The notes beneath the pieces are model-generated. The model made no database searches, was not told the DNA's origin, and saw only the letters and a program-made list of their open reading frames with translations. The translations under genes were made by a program, and so were the position numbers. DNA of 9,606 nucleotides from Acetobacteraceae bacterium (GTDB taxonomy: Bacteria > Pseudomonadota > Alphaproteobacteria > Acetobacterales > Acetobacteraceae): the NCBI GenBank assembly GCA_947478535.1, contig CANJXD010000194.1, forward strand, positions 1-9,606, in the 5' to 3' direction. This document shows, piece by piece, positions 1 to 7,117 of this stretch. Numbering within the stretch: the stretch's first letter is position 1; the number at the start of each line of letters is the position of its first letter.

Positions 1-1
1 C

Positions 2-682
2 CGCAGCCACAACGCGAAGTTCATCGATGAGAACGGCCAGGTCACGGTGCGCCGCGACCCAGGCGTGCGCGCGGGCCTCGAATACCTGGTGCGCCTGGCG
101 CGCTTTCTGCCCAACGATGTCTGGGCCTGGGACGATGCCAGCAACAACCGCGCGCTGATCTCCGGCCGATCCGCGCTGATCTTCAACCCGCCCTCCACCT
201 GGGCGGTGGCGAAGCGCGATGCGCCGGCGGTGGCGGAAAAGTGCTGGACCTTCCCGATGCCCTCCGGCCCCGCGGGGCGCTTCACGCCGTACCTGCCGTA
301 TTTCTGGGGCATCTGGTCCTTCAGCCGGAACAAGGGCCCGGCCAAGGGGCTGCTGGAATTCCTGTCGGACCGCACCAGCGCGGACCGGCAGACCACCACC
401 AGCAGCGGCTACGACATCCCGCCCTTCGGCAGCATGTCCAACTTCGACATCTGGCGCACGGAAGGCCCGCCCACCGGCGTGGTCTACAACTACCCGCTGA
501 AGCCCCACCACCAGGCGCAGCAATCCATCGCCTTCGCGCCCGCCCCGGCGGAGATCGCCGTCCAGGCCTACAACCAGGCGATCAACACCAAGCTCGTCGC
601 CCGCGTGGCGCAGGGCGGTGAGACGATCGACCAGGCACTGACCTGGGCGGAGCGCGAGCTGCGCAACTTCGCGCGCGGCTGA
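2..682 (+). CDS. ABC transporter family 1 solute-binding protein, C-terminal part (5' end outside window)
   Basis: This is the C-terminal part (about 226 residues) of an extracellular solute-binding protein that captures substrate in the periplasm and hands it to the permeases encoded just downstream. The frame is open from base 2, so the gene begins upstream of the window; the GTG at 47 is internal. The fragment has the usual features of family 1 carbohydrate-binding lobes: an ALISGRSALIFNPPSTW stretch, a glycine/proline-rich FPMPSGPAG segment, and a PYFWGIWSFSRN strand followed by a helix of the kind that shuts the binding cleft. The signal peptide and N-lobe cannot be seen. It ends with TGA at 680-682, 69 bases before the first permease gene. 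Family assignment rests on these motifs plus the operon context. The substrate is unknown; sugars, polyols or glycerol-phosphate-like compounds are the usual CUT1 cargo. Confidence 0.85.
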   Translation, partial: RSHNAKFIDENGQVTVRRDPGVRAGLEYLVRLARFLPNDVWAWDDASNNRALISGRSALIFNPPSTWAVAKRDAPAVAEKCWTFPMPSGPAGRFTPYLPYFWGIWSFSRNKGPAKGLLEFLSDRTSADRQTTTSSGYDIPPFGSMSNFDIWRTEGPPTGVVYNYPLKPHHQAQQSIAFAPAPAEIAVQAYNQAINTKLVARVAQGGETIDQALTWAERELRNFARG

Positions 683-696
683 CGCAGGTACGGCAG

Positions 697-723
697 GGGC
701 GGGGGCCGCAGGGCTTCCCGCCC
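697..723 (+). promoter_or_regulatory. GC-rich stem-loop between binding-protein and permease genes
   Basis: GGGCGGG (697-703) pairs with CCCGCCC (717-723) across a 13-base loop and is followed by only three T residues. In ABC importer operons a hairpin after the binding-protein gene often stabilises its transcript or partly terminates transcription, so that more binding protein than permease is made. That role is inferred from position only. The short T run argues against a strong terminator. Confidence 0.3.
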
Positions 724-751
724 TTTCCACATCCATCGGGGGAGCATCCGC

Positions 752-1681
752 ATGTCGGCCAGCGGCGCGGCGATGACGGCAGGGCGCACGGAGGGGGTCA
801 CCTTTTTCCAGCGCTTCACGCGACGGCGTTCGACCATCGCCTTCCTGATGACGCTGCCGCTGATCGCGGTGATCGGCGGCCTGGTCGTCTATCCCGCGGG
901 CTATGCGATGTACCTCTCCACCCTGAACCGGCGCATGACCGAGTTCATCGGGCTGGAGCAGTTCGCGATCCTGCTCGATACCGACACTTTCTGGATGGTG
1001 ATCGCGCAATCCTGCATCTTCGCCATCGGTGCCGTGCTGGCGAAGGCGCTGATCGGCTTCTGGCTGGCGCACATGCTGCATGACATTCCCAGCAAGGGGC
1101 AGCGCAAGTGGCGCGGCATGCTGCTGGTGCCCTGGGTGATCCCGCCGGCGCTGTCCACGCTGGGCTGGTGGTGGATGTTTGACCCCAGCTATTCCTCCAT
1201 CAACTACCTGCTGAACGTCTTCGCCGTGCCCGCTGTGCCGTGGCTGGGGGAGCCCTGGTGGGCGCGCACCTCCGTCATCATCGTCAATGTCTGGTACGGC
1301 GCGCCCTTCTTCATGATCATGTACCTGGCGGCGCTGAAATCAGTGCCGGAGCAGTTGTACGAAGCCGCCGCCATCGATGGCGCCACCGGCTTCCAGCGCC
1401 TGCGCTACGTGACCCTGCCGATGATGCGCAACATCATGAGCATCACCATCCTGTTCAGCCTCATCGTCACCTTCGCCAACTACGACATCGTCCGCGTGCT
1501 CACCAATGGCGGCCCGCGGGACCTGACGCATGTCTTCGCGACCTACGCCTTCCAGGTCGGCATCCTGTCCGGCAACGTGCCGCGCGGCGCCGCCGTCTCG
1601 CTCTTCATGTTCCCGCTGCTGGCGTTCTTCGCCTATTTCGTGCTGCGCGGCGTCACGCGCCGGACCAAGGAGGAAGCGTGA
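752..1681 (+). CDS. CUT1-type ABC transporter permease (MalF/UgpA-like)
   Basis: This 309-residue inner-membrane permease is half of the channel for the importer. The first membrane helix lies near residues 28-55, and several more hydrophobic segments follow. The cytoplasmic EAA loop that docks onto the ATPase is clear: EAAAIDG at residues 204-210, then YVTLP ending at residue 223. The Leu-Pro and the spacing are those of binding-protein-dependent permeases (MetI-like fold). The short N-terminus and overall length fit UgpA-like proteins better than the larger MalF. The start at 752 is supported by GGGGGAG at 738-744, seven bases upstream. The stop overlaps the next permease start (TGATG at 1679-1683), which indicates translational coupling. 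Substrate identity is not visible. Confidence 0.93.
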   Translation: MSASGAAMTAGRTEGVTFFQRFTRRRSTIAFLMTLPLIAVIGGLVVYPAGYAMYLSTLNRRMTEFIGLEQFAILLDTDTFWMVIAQSCIFAIGAVLAKALIGFWLAHMLHDIPSKGQRKWRGMLLVPWVIPPALSTLGWWWMFDPSYSSINYLLNVFAVPAVPWLGEPWWARTSVIIVNVWYGAPFFMIMYLAALKSVPEQLYEAAAIDGATGFQRLRYVTLPMMRNIMSITILFSLIVTFANYDIVRVLTNGGPRDLTHVFATYAFQVGILSGNVPRGAAVSLFMFPLLAFFAYFVLRGVTRRTKEEA

Positions 1682-2577
1682 TGGGCACATCCACCGCCAC
1701 CCGCGACCTGCCCGGCATCTACAGCAAGGCCGGCAGCCTTTCCGGCGAACGCCGCTGGGCGCTCTGGGTCGCCTACATCTCCCTCATCTTCGCCGCCATC
1801 ATCTTCCTGGCGCCGCCGGTCTACATGTTCATCACCAGCCTGAAGACGAGTGCGGAGGTCGCGAACCTCCAGGGCAATCCGTGGCTGGTCCGCAACCCGA
1901 CTCTGGAGAACTACACGGCGATCCTGACCAACCCGACCTTCCTGGTGTTCTTCTGGAACAGCGCCAAGATCACCGTGATGGTGGTGATCATCACCATGGT
2001 GATCAGCACCCTCGCCGCCTTCGCCCTGGCGCGCATGCGCTTCTGGGGCAGCCAGGCCTTGGCCACCGGTGTCTTCCTCACCTACCTGATCCCGGAGACG
2101 CTGCTCTTCATCCCGCTCTACCAGATCGTCGGTGGGCTCGGCCTGCTCAACTCCTCCTGGGGCCTGGTGGTGGTGTACCCAACGCTGACGGTGCCCTTCT
2201 GCACCTGGATCATGATCGGCTACTTCGCCTCCATCCCGAAGGAGCTGGACGAGGCCGCGCTGATCGATGGCGCCTCCTGGTCCCAGATGCTCCTCAAAAT
2301 CTTCATCCCCGTGGCCATGCCCGGCATCATCGCGGCGACCATCTTCGCCTTCACCGTCAGCTGGGCCGCCTTCGTGTATCCGACCGCCTTCGTGACCACG
2401 CCGGATGAGATGCCGCTGACCATCGGCGTCGTCTCGCAGCTCGTCCGCGCGGATACCTTCGCCTGGGGGCAGATCATGGCCGGCGCGCTGCTCGCGGCGC
2501 TGCCGCCGGTGATCGTCTATGCGTTCCTGATGGACTACTACATTGCCGGCCTGACCGCCGGCGCGACGAAGGGCTGA
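1681..2577 (+). CDS. CUT1-type ABC transporter permease (MalG/UgpE-like)
   Basis: This 298-residue permease is the second half of the transmembrane channel. A cytoplasmic N-terminus of about 26 residues leads into a helix near residues 28-52, followed by the ITSLKTSAEV type of loop seen in MalG-like partners. The EAA loop reads EAALIDGASW at residues 191-200 and ends in FIP (208-210), where an Ile replaces the more usual Leu before Pro. The start ATG overlaps the upstream stop codon and has an AGGAGG site at 1668-1673, so the two subunits are probably made in equal amounts. A much longer open frame reaches upstream to 1240, but that part only mirrors the first permease gene in another frame. 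Function as partner of the preceding permease is secure; cargo is unknown. Confidence 0.93.
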   Translation: MGTSTATRDLPGIYSKAGSLSGERRWALWVAYISLIFAAIIFLAPPVYMFITSLKTSAEVANLQGNPWLVRNPTLENYTAILTNPTFLVFFWNSAKITVMVVIITMVISTLAAFALARMRFWGSQALATGVFLTYLIPETLLFIPLYQIVGGLGLLNSSWGLVVVYPTLTVPFCTWIMIGYFASIPKELDEAALIDGASWSQMLLKIFIPVAMPGIIAATIFAFTVSWAAFVYPTAFVTTPDEMPLTIGVVSQLVRADTFAWGQIMAGALLAALPPVIVYAFLMDYYIAGLTAGATKG

Positions 2578-2589
2578 CGCCGCGCGATC

Positions 2590-2644
2590 GCCGCAGCGCC
2601 GCAGCGCCGCAGCGCCCCAGGGCGCGGGGGCGCGGGGGCGCGAG
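2590..2644 (+). repeat. Two sets of 8-bp direct repeats in the permease-ATPase gap
   Basis: GCCGCAGC occurs three times in tandem (2590-2613). Seven bases later there are three tandem 8-base units, GGCGCGGG twice and GGCGCGAG once (2621-2644). GCGCC and GGCGC at the junction can pair in a short hairpin. This fills most of the 102-base gap ahead of the ATPase gene. It may be a slippage-prone low-complexity spacer or a transcript-processing element; no function can be shown. Confidence 0.6.
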
Positions 2645-2679
2645 GGTGTGCATCGGACGGGTCTGCAAAAGGACTTACG

Positions 2680-3780
2680 ATGGCACAGGTTTCCATCCGC
2701 AAGGTCGTGAAGGCCTATGACGGCGGCGTGCAGGCGGTGAAGGGGATCGACCTCGATATCGCCGACCACGAATTCGTCGTCCTCGTCGGGCCCTCCGGCT
2801 GCGGCAAATCCACGACGCTGCGGATGATCGCGGGGCTGGAGGAGATCACGGGCGGCGAGATCGCCATCGGCGGCACCGTTGTCAACGACATCCCGCCTCG
2901 CGACCGCGACATCGCCATGGTGTTCCAGAACTACGCGCTGTACCCGCACATGTCGGTGTACGAGAACATGGCCTTCGGCCTGACGCTCCGCAAATTCCCG
3001 AAGGAGGAGATCGCGAAGCGCGTCAACAACGCCGCCCGGATCCTCGACATCACGCCTCTGCTGGAACGCAAGCCGAAGGCGCTGTCCGGCGGCCAGCGGC
3101 AGCGCGTCGCCATGGGCCGCGCCATCGTGCGGGACCCCAAGGTGTTCCTCTTCGACGAACCGCTCTCGAACCTCGACGCCAAGCTGCGCGTGCAGATGCG
3201 GACCGAGATCAAGAAGGTCCACCAGACCGTCAAGACCACCACCGTCTACGTCACGCATGACCAGGTGGAGGCGATGACGCTCGCCGACCGCGTCGTCGTC
3301 ATGAACCACGGTATCATCGAACAGGTGGGTCCGCCGCAGGAGGTGTACCACCACCCGAAGACACGCTTCGTCGCCGGCTTCATCGGCAGCCCCGCCATGA
3401 ACTTCATCCCCGCCCGGGTCGAGATCGGCTCCGGCGCGCTCCGCGTCACGCTGCCCAACAACATCACCGTCCCCGTCCCGGAATCCCGCACCGCCCGCTA
3501 CCAGGGCGCCGCTGGCCGCGACATGCTGTTCGGCATCCGCCCCGAACACCTGACCGAGGTGAAGAACCTCGACCGCGACAACATCGCGGTGTTCGAACTG
3601 ACGCCCGAGGTGATCGAGCCCATGGGCATGGAGACCCTCGTCCATCTCTGGCTGCAAGGCGCCGAGGTCTGCTGCCGCATCGACCCGACAACGCCGGCGG
3701 AGCCCGGGCGCCCGATGCAATTCGCCGCCGACCTGAACCACATGCACCTGATCGATCCCGAAAGCGGCAAGGTTCTGTAG
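2680..3780 (+). CDS. ABC importer ATP-binding protein, MalK/UgpC-type
   Basis: This 366-residue cytoplasmic ATPase powers the importer encoded by the preceding genes. All nucleotide-binding motifs are intact: Walker [10 protein letters not shown] (residues 37-45), Q-loop Gln83 in [11 protein letters not shown], signature LSGGQ (135-139), Walker B VFLFDE (155-160), D-loop SNLD (163-166) and switch His193 in YVTHDQ. The region from about residue 235 on, with MNFIPARVE and GIRPEHL, is the C-terminal TOBE/OB-type regulatory region typical of MalK, UgpC and MsmX. Length matches that family. The ATG has AAAAGGA at 2667-2673. It follows the second permease by 102 bases and is probably co-transcribed. 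The family is certain; the specific name UgpC would be a guess because such ATPases serve several cargoes. Confidence 0.95.
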   Translation: MAQVSIRKVVKAYDGGVQAVKGIDLDIADHEFVVLVGPSGCGKSTTLRMIAGLEEITGGEIAIGGTVVNDIPPRDRDIAMVFQNYALYPHMSVYENMAFGLTLRKFPKEEIAKRVNNAARILDITPLLERKPKALSGGQRQRVAMGRAIVRDPKVFLFDEPLSNLDAKLRVQMRTEIKKVHQTVKTTTVYVTHDQVEAMTLADRVVVMNHGIIEQVGPPQEVYHHPKTRFVAGFIGSPAMNFIPARVEIGSGALRVTLPNNITVPVPESRTARYQGAAGRDMLFGIRPEHLTEVKNLDRDNIAVFELTPEVIEPMGMETLVHLWLQGAEVCCRIDPTTPAEPGRPMQFAADLNHMHLIDPESGKVL

Positions 3781-3927
3781 GGCAGCCCAGAAGACGCCTG
3801 ACGGGAGACAAGAGTTCGCGGTGTGTCCCGACATGTTGCGGGCGGAGCCGCGTCTAGGTCGCCGCCAGTTGGTTGGGCAGGAAGTGCGCTTAGGTTGTGC
3901 CACCAGAGAGGGCCCTGCGCGCCGCTT

Positions 3928-4386
3928 TCAGCCGAGGCGCCACCGCGCCGCGTGCTCCCCGCTCCTGGCGAGGCCATCCTCGGGGCGGCCGTTCATCGCC
4001 AGGCCGTGCATGATCCCGTGATGGGCGAAATACAGATGCGGTTCCAGGGCGATGGCCGCCCGTGCATCCTCCTCCGCCTCGGCGTAGCTGCCCGCCTCCT
4101 CCAGCGCGAAGCCGCGCGCCGCGAGCAGCACCGCGAAACCCGGCATGTCGGACGGCCAGTACCGCAGGGCGCGCGCCACCCGTTCGCGCATGCGGGGAAA
4201 GCGATCGAGCATCGTCGCAATGACCGCGGGCTTCAACGCCGCGAAGCCCAGCAAGAGACGGCGCTCCCAGTCGGGCAGGGTCTCGGCGCCGGAGATGGTC
4301 CTGAACCGCAGCGTGTGTATCGCGATGCCCACAGCGCGGGCGCGCGCTTCGCATTGCGCCGCATCCGGGAGATGTCGAGGAATGCG
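3928..4386 (-). pseudogene. TPR (TTC38-like) protein remnant
   Basis: The minus strand carries about 150 codons without a stop that look like the middle of a tetratricopeptide-repeat protein of the TTC38 type. The clearest part is one TPR helix pair, FALEEAGSYAEAEEDARAAI followed by ALEPHLYFAHHGIMHGLAMNGRPEDGL, matching the family pattern of a histidine-containing helix then a GR-x-ED/EG-hL turn. The preceding LPDWERRLLLGFAALKP stretch is also protein-like. There is no good start: upstream the frame meets TGA at 4387-4389, and only a GTG at 4332 is available, without a clear ribosome site. Downstream the frame stops at 3928, while another minus frame continues with LWWHNL, which may be the next family segment after a frameshift. 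Such proteins normally exceed 350 residues, so this is a truncated, frameshifted relic. The TPR is convincing; the TTC38 label is from memory of the family. Confidence 0.5.
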
Positions 4387-4453
4387 TCAGGCGAGGTGGG
4401 TGCCAAACGCCATGCCAAGCAGATCGGGGGTGCCGAAATGCTGGACCAGGCCA

Positions 4454-4609
4454 GACGCCATCTCCGTCCTTCAGCAGCTGCCCACCTGGTTTGAGGACTA
4501 CAACGCCATACACCCGCACTCCGGCTTGCGCATGCGCTGGCCGCGTGGGTTCATCGCTCAGCAGGCCATCAGGCCAGTACCCTTCGACGCGCTTATGGTG
4601 CCGGCATGA
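4454..4609 (+). pseudogene. IS3-family transposase (OrfB) C-terminal remnant
   Basis: The + strand encodes the last 51 codons of an IS3-family DDE transposase. The diagnostic end-of-integrase segment LPTWFEDYNAIHPHSGLRMR followed by SPREF-like WPRGFIAQQ is characteristic of IS3-group OrfB proteins. The catalytic D, D and E and the rest of the element are missing, and the open frame upstream of 4454 is not transposase-like. The normally conserved SPREF is degraded to WPRGF, consistent with a relic. It abuts the broken TPR gene on the opposite strand, so this insertion or the deletion that removed most of it may have destroyed that gene. Confidence 0.75.
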
Positions 4610-4770
4610 CGCTCCCAGGTGGTCCTCTGCCGCCGGGGTCCAGCCTCGACCGCGGCACCCGTAGCCCGACCACCACGCGCAGGATGGAGATGCTGCGCCG
4701 CCGCGTCTGGCTGCAGCAGGGCGTCGTCTCGCTGCACTTCGGGCTCCTGCCGCAGACCAGGGCGGCGTGA
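4606..4770 (+). CDS. Possible small ORF, 54 residues, unknown
   Basis: A 54-codon frame starts at ATG 4606, overlapping the stop of the IS3 remnant as ATGA, and ends at TGA 4768-4770. The product is Arg-rich in the middle (TRRMEMLRRRVWLQQ) and ends in a more hydrophobic stretch, VVSLHFGLLPQTRAA. No family is recognised and no convincing ribosome site is seen. In GC-rich DNA an open frame of this size can arise by chance. It is listed because the residue mix from about residue 26 looks less like an out-of-frame shadow than the other frames here, and nothing else is recognised in 4610-4838. Confidence 0.2.
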   Translation: MTLPGGPLPPGSSLDRGTRSPTTTRRMEMLRRRVWLQQGVVSLHFGLLPQTRAA

Positions 4771-4838
4771 CAGCGAGCGCGCTGCTGGCTGGCCGTCGGG
4801 GTTGTGACCCTGGACATGCAATCCCGAGGTCGCCAGCC

Positions 4839-5318
4839 TCAGACCGCCTTCTGGCTGTCCGCAAGGCCCTTGCCCATCAGAAGACTGAGCTCGCCGGGGC
4901 GGTCGCTGTATTGCCGCATCGTGCGGTATGGCACGGCGGTGATCTCTGCGATGACGTTCAGCTTCTCGGCGATGCCGAGTGCACTGAACTTCCCCGCACC
5001 GAGCCTGCGCTCGAAGAGAACGGCAACTGCCTGAATCGTGCGTGGGGGGATGATGCCGAGCACGCGCGCGTGCTCCGGGGTGACCTCGGCAGTCGTCAGG
5101 GCGCGATTCGGCATGGTGTAGGCAGTCGGCTTGGCGTCCTTTGGCTTGGCGCCGAAGGCCGTCGGTCCTGTTGGCGGCGTTGCGGTCAAATCGCCGGCCC
5201 GGAAGTCCGACTCAACACCGTTGTCCTGCTCGATGAAGACCCGGTCCCCATCGCACTCAAGCACCTTGCCGCCGCGCTTACCGTCGCGGTGCCAGACCCT
5301 CTGTCCCGCCGAAAACAT
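4839..5318 (-). CDS. Hypothetical protein with KOW/CarD-like N-terminal domain
   Basis: This 159-residue minus-strand gene looks intact. The ATG at 5318 is preceded by a strong GGAGAGGAAG site, which decides the start over an in-frame codon at 5456 that lacks one and would add a low-complexity, Arg-rich leader. Residues 1-45 (GQRVWHRDGKRGGKVLECDG, then DRVFIEQDNG and SDFRAGDL) have the alternating pattern of a small SH3-like beta-barrel, as in KOW or CarD-type nucleic-acid-binding or RNA-polymerase-binding domains. A Pro/Ala-rich linker follows (about 47-75), then a mostly helical C-terminal half that includes EHARVLGIIPPRTIQAVAVLFERRLGAGKFSALG in two stretches. There is no signal peptide or membrane segment. 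It stands alone between transposon remnants. The domain call is by pattern only; I do not recognise the full-length family. Confidence 0.65.
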   Translation of the reverse strand: MFSAGQRVWHRDGKRGGKVLECDGDRVFIEQDNGVESDFRAGDLTATPPTGPTAFGAKPKDAKPTAYTMPNRALTTAEVTPEHARVLGIIPPRTIQAVAVLFERRLGAGKFSALGIAEKLNVIAEITAVPYRTMRQYSDRPGELSLLMGKGLADSQKAV

Positions 5319-5651
5319 GCTGTCTTCCTCTCCAGAGGCTGCGGCCGAGCCGCCGTATCGGTTTCTTGTATTGCATGCCCGGCGTCGGCACTCGACCCAG
5401 GGCAGGCAGCCCCCTCCAATGAAAGTCTGCCCAGTCGACACGCAAGCTGAAGCCAAGTCGCATCTGGACTAGCTGTACCGGAAAAAAATGCGGTCAGCGA
5501 AGCGCAGCGCGATAGCGTCCGCGCTGGTGGTGGAAATTCGCTGATCGTTGCGGGTGGGTTCACCCCCCCCCCCGCCGGGTTTGAGATGGTCACCGGCTCC
5601 TGCGGTTAGGGTGGTGTTGCGACACTCCACACCGAACCGATCGAGGATCGG
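5319..5651. other. Intergenic stretch: upstream of the KOW-like gene and IS256 left flank, with C11 tract
   Basis: This 333-base stretch holds no credible gene. Its left part should contain the promoter of the minus-strand KOW-like gene, but no clear -35/-10 pair is visible. Its right part should contain the left end of the IS256-family element whose transposase starts at 5652. The terminal repeat cannot be fixed because the matching right end has been lost. An uninterrupted run of eleven C residues lies at 5563-5573, which is unusual in a mixed-composition region. Confidence 0.5.
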
Positions 5652-5963
5652 ATGACCGACGACAGACTGCCGCTGGCGGAGCTGCTGGCAAAGACCGGCG
5701 GTGCCGATTTCCTGCGCGCCGCCGAGGCGGTGGTGCAATGGATCATGGAGGCCGATGTGGAAGGACAGATCGGCGCCGGCCGGCACGAACGCACCGGCGA
5801 GCGGTTGACCTACCGCAACGGCTTTCGTGACCGCACGCTCGACACCCGGCTGGGCTCGCTGGCGTTGCGCATCCCCAAGCTGCGCCAGGGCAGCTACTTC
5901 CCGCCCTTTCTCGAGCCCCGAAAGACCTCCGAGAAAGCCCTGGTCGCGGTGATCCAGGGTTGA
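5652..5963 (+). pseudogene. IS256-family (mutator type) transposase, N-terminal piece, interrupted
   Basis: This is the first 103 codons of an IS256-family transposase. The N-terminus has the family's layout: a helical start (LAELLAKTGGADFLRAAEAV), then GAGRHERTGERLTYRNGFRD, TLDTRLGSLALRIPKLRQGSYFP in two stretches, and FLEPRKTSEKAL. The ATG at 5652 has GAGG at 5643-5646. The reading frame breaks at VIQ (5949-5957), where an IS21-family element has inserted; the TGA stop at 5961-5963 is the tip of that element. The gene resumes at 7122. All catalytic DDE residues lie in the part that is now missing, so it is not functional. Confidence 0.88.
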
Positions 5964-5989
5964 ATGCAGCGCGACAAACAGGATGAGAA
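5961..5989 (+). repeat. IS21-like left end inverted repeat
   Basis: Bases 5961-5969 match the inverted right tip with one mismatch. Bases 5969-5989 are an exact inverted copy of 7051-7071 (21 of 21), containing GCGCGACA then AACAGGATGAGAA. IstA normally binds several repeated sites at each end. Only one GCGCGACA copy is seen on this side. Confidence 0.7.
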
Positions 5990-6077
5990 CGCGCGGCGGG
6001 GCCCTCTTGTCCGGGGGTATCTGGCGGTCGTGGTCGGGTGGGCATCGGATTGGGACCTTCGCCACGAGGGTCCGCCG

Positions 6078-6977
6078 TTGCCCGGCCGCCATGTCACCGA
6101 CCGCCAGATGAGGCTGTACATGACGTTCCGCAGAACCGAGCCCGTGCCCATCGCCGCCGCCAAGGCGGGGTTCAGCACGGCCAGCATCGACGCCGGCCGC
6201 CTTTCCCTGGCCCTCACCGATCTCCGCCTGCCCGCCATCAAGCTGGTCTGGCCCGATCTCGCTGCCCGCGCCGACAAGGAGGGCTGGCCCGCCGCACGCT
6301 TCCTCGCCGCCCTTGCCGAGCACGAAATGGCCGAGCGTGCCAACCGGCGCATCCAGCGCCATCTGGAGGAGGCCAGGCTGCCGCCCGACAAGACCATCGA
6401 CAGTTTCGACTTCGACGCCGTGCCGATGGTCAGCAAGGCTCAGGTCATGGCGCTCGCCGCCGGCGACGGTTGGCTCAAGAAGGGCGCCAACATTCTGGCC
6501 TTCGGGCCGCCAGGCACCGGCAAGAGCCACCTCGCCGCGGCACTTGGATATGCCCTCATCGACAACGGCTACCGCGTGCTGTTCGCCCGCACCACCGATC
6601 TCGTCCAGAAGCTCCAGGTGGCCAGGCGCGACCTTCAGCTCGAGGTCGCTATCGCCAAGCTCGATAAGTACCATCTGCTGATCCTCGACGACATCGCCTA
6701 CGTCACCAAGGACCAGGCCGAGACCAGCGTCATCTTCGAGCTCATCGCCGCACGCTACGAACGACGCTCCATGTTCATCACCGCCAATCAGCCCTTCGGC
6801 GAATGGGGCCGCATCTTTCCCGACCAGGTCATGACCCTCGCCGCCGTCGACCGCCTCGTCCACCACGCCACGATCTTCGAGATGAACGTCGAGAGCTACC
6901 GCAGGCGCGCCGCCATCGAACGAAAGCGCGGACCAGGACGACCGCCAACCCGCGCGACAATCAGCCCCTCGTCTTGA
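6078..6977 (+). CDS. istB: IS21-family IstB ATPase fused to an IstA N-terminal stub
   Basis: IstB is the AAA+ helper ATPase that delivers the IstA transposase to target DNA. The 299-residue product carries GPPGTGKS (Walker A, residues 143-150), LLILDD (Walker B, 200-205), and ITANQPFGEW, the IstB equivalent of sensor 1. From about residue 37 (IDAGRLSLALTDLRLPAIK) the protein is typical IstB through to the Arg-rich end. Residues 1-36, PGRHVTDRQMRLYM then AAAKAGFSTAS, are instead the N-terminal helix-turn-helix of IstA, so an in-frame deletion of about a kilobase or more joined the two genes. I chose the TTG at 6078 because GAGGG lies at 6066-6070 and IstA proteins start at that point; an ATG at 5964 would put the start inside the terminal repeat. 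It may be expressed, but without a DDE transposase it cannot move the element alone. Confidence 0.82.
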   Translation: MPGRHVTDRQMRLYMTFRRTEPVPIAAAKAGFSTASIDAGRLSLALTDLRLPAIKLVWPDLAARADKEGWPAARFLAALAEHEMAERANRRIQRHLEEARLPPDKTIDSFDFDAVPMVSKAQVMALAAGDGWLKKGANILAFGPPGTGKSHLAAALGYALIDNGYRVLFARTTDLVQKLQVARRDLQLEVAIAKLDKYHLLILDDIAYVTKDQAETSVIFELIAARYERRSMFITANQPFGEWGRIFPDQVMTLAAVDRLVHHATIFEMNVESYRRRAAIERKRGPGRPPTRATISPSS

Positions 6978-7117
6978 TTGTCGCGCGGACCCGAAAAGCC
7001 CTTGCCTGACTGTCGCGCCGCGACAATCATCCCAACGCCACGACCACAGTTTCTCATCCTGTTTGTCGCGCCGTTCCTATCCAGATTGTCGCGCTACAGT
7101 TGAACGCACTGCGTTCA
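6951..7117 (+). repeat. IS21-like right end with clustered TGTCGCGC repeats and hairpins
   Basis: TGTCGCGC or its complement occurs at 6952-6959, 6979-6986, 7011-7018, 7064-7071 and 7087-7094, plus a 7-base partial copy at 7019-7025. The first two form a perfect 13-base stem (6951-6963 with 6975-6987) that overlaps the IstB stop codon. TGTCGCG and CGCGACA at 7011-7025 form another dyad with one base between them. GTTGAACGCA and its complement form a 10-base dyad, also with one base between, at 7099-7119. Multiple subterminal repeats are known as IstA binding sites in IS21 elements; the inward stem may also end istB transcription. Confidence 0.7.

Larger units (their letters stand above)
5961..7117 (+). 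mobile_element. IS21-family element, internally deleted, inserted in an IS256 transposase gene
   Basis: The element begins with TGAATGCAG (5961-5969) and ends with CTGCGTTCA (7109-7117), which is its inverted repeat with one mismatch and has the TG...CA tips usual for IS21. A second, perfect 21-base inverted repeat lies at 5969-5989 and 7051-7071, eight bases from the left tip but about 46 bases from the right tip. An intact IS21 element is about 2-2.5 kb and carries istA and istB. This one is about 1.16 kb and encodes only a fused IstA N-terminus plus IstB, so the DDE transposase is gone. It lies between VIQ and WIGGVSTRR of the IS256 transposase. No target duplication can be identified. Confidence 0.75.

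Noticed and set aside
1240..1680. Upstream extension of the second permease frame
   Set aside because: The extension mirrors the first permease in another frame and is His/Arg-rich. The ATG at 1681 has a strong ribosome site and gives the normal family length.
1633..3903. Very long minus-strand open frame (about 756 codons) opposite the ABC genes
   Set aside because: It lies antisense to two genes with perfect ABC motifs, and its translation is rich in His, Asp, Gly and Arg with no domain pattern. This is the usual GC-rich third-position shadow.
3781..3927. Possible continuation of the TPR gene (LWWHNL in another minus frame)
   Set aside because: The match is only a few residues and two stops follow in the other frames, so it is mentioned under the TPR remnant but not called separately.
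4767..5450. Plus-strand 227-codon frame opposite the KOW-like gene
   Set aside because: It lacks a ribosome site and its composition is less protein-like than the minus-strand gene, which has both a strong site and a clear beta-barrel pattern.
5469..6866. Minus-strand 465-codon open frame across the IS elements
   Set aside because: It is antisense to the IS256 and IstB coding sequence and crosses an insertion junction, so it cannot be an evolved gene.
6951..7094. Repeated TGTCGCGC motif considered as a CRISPR-like array
   Set aside because: Copies are only 8 bases, in both orientations, with irregular spacing, and they sit at an IS21 end where transposase sites are expected.
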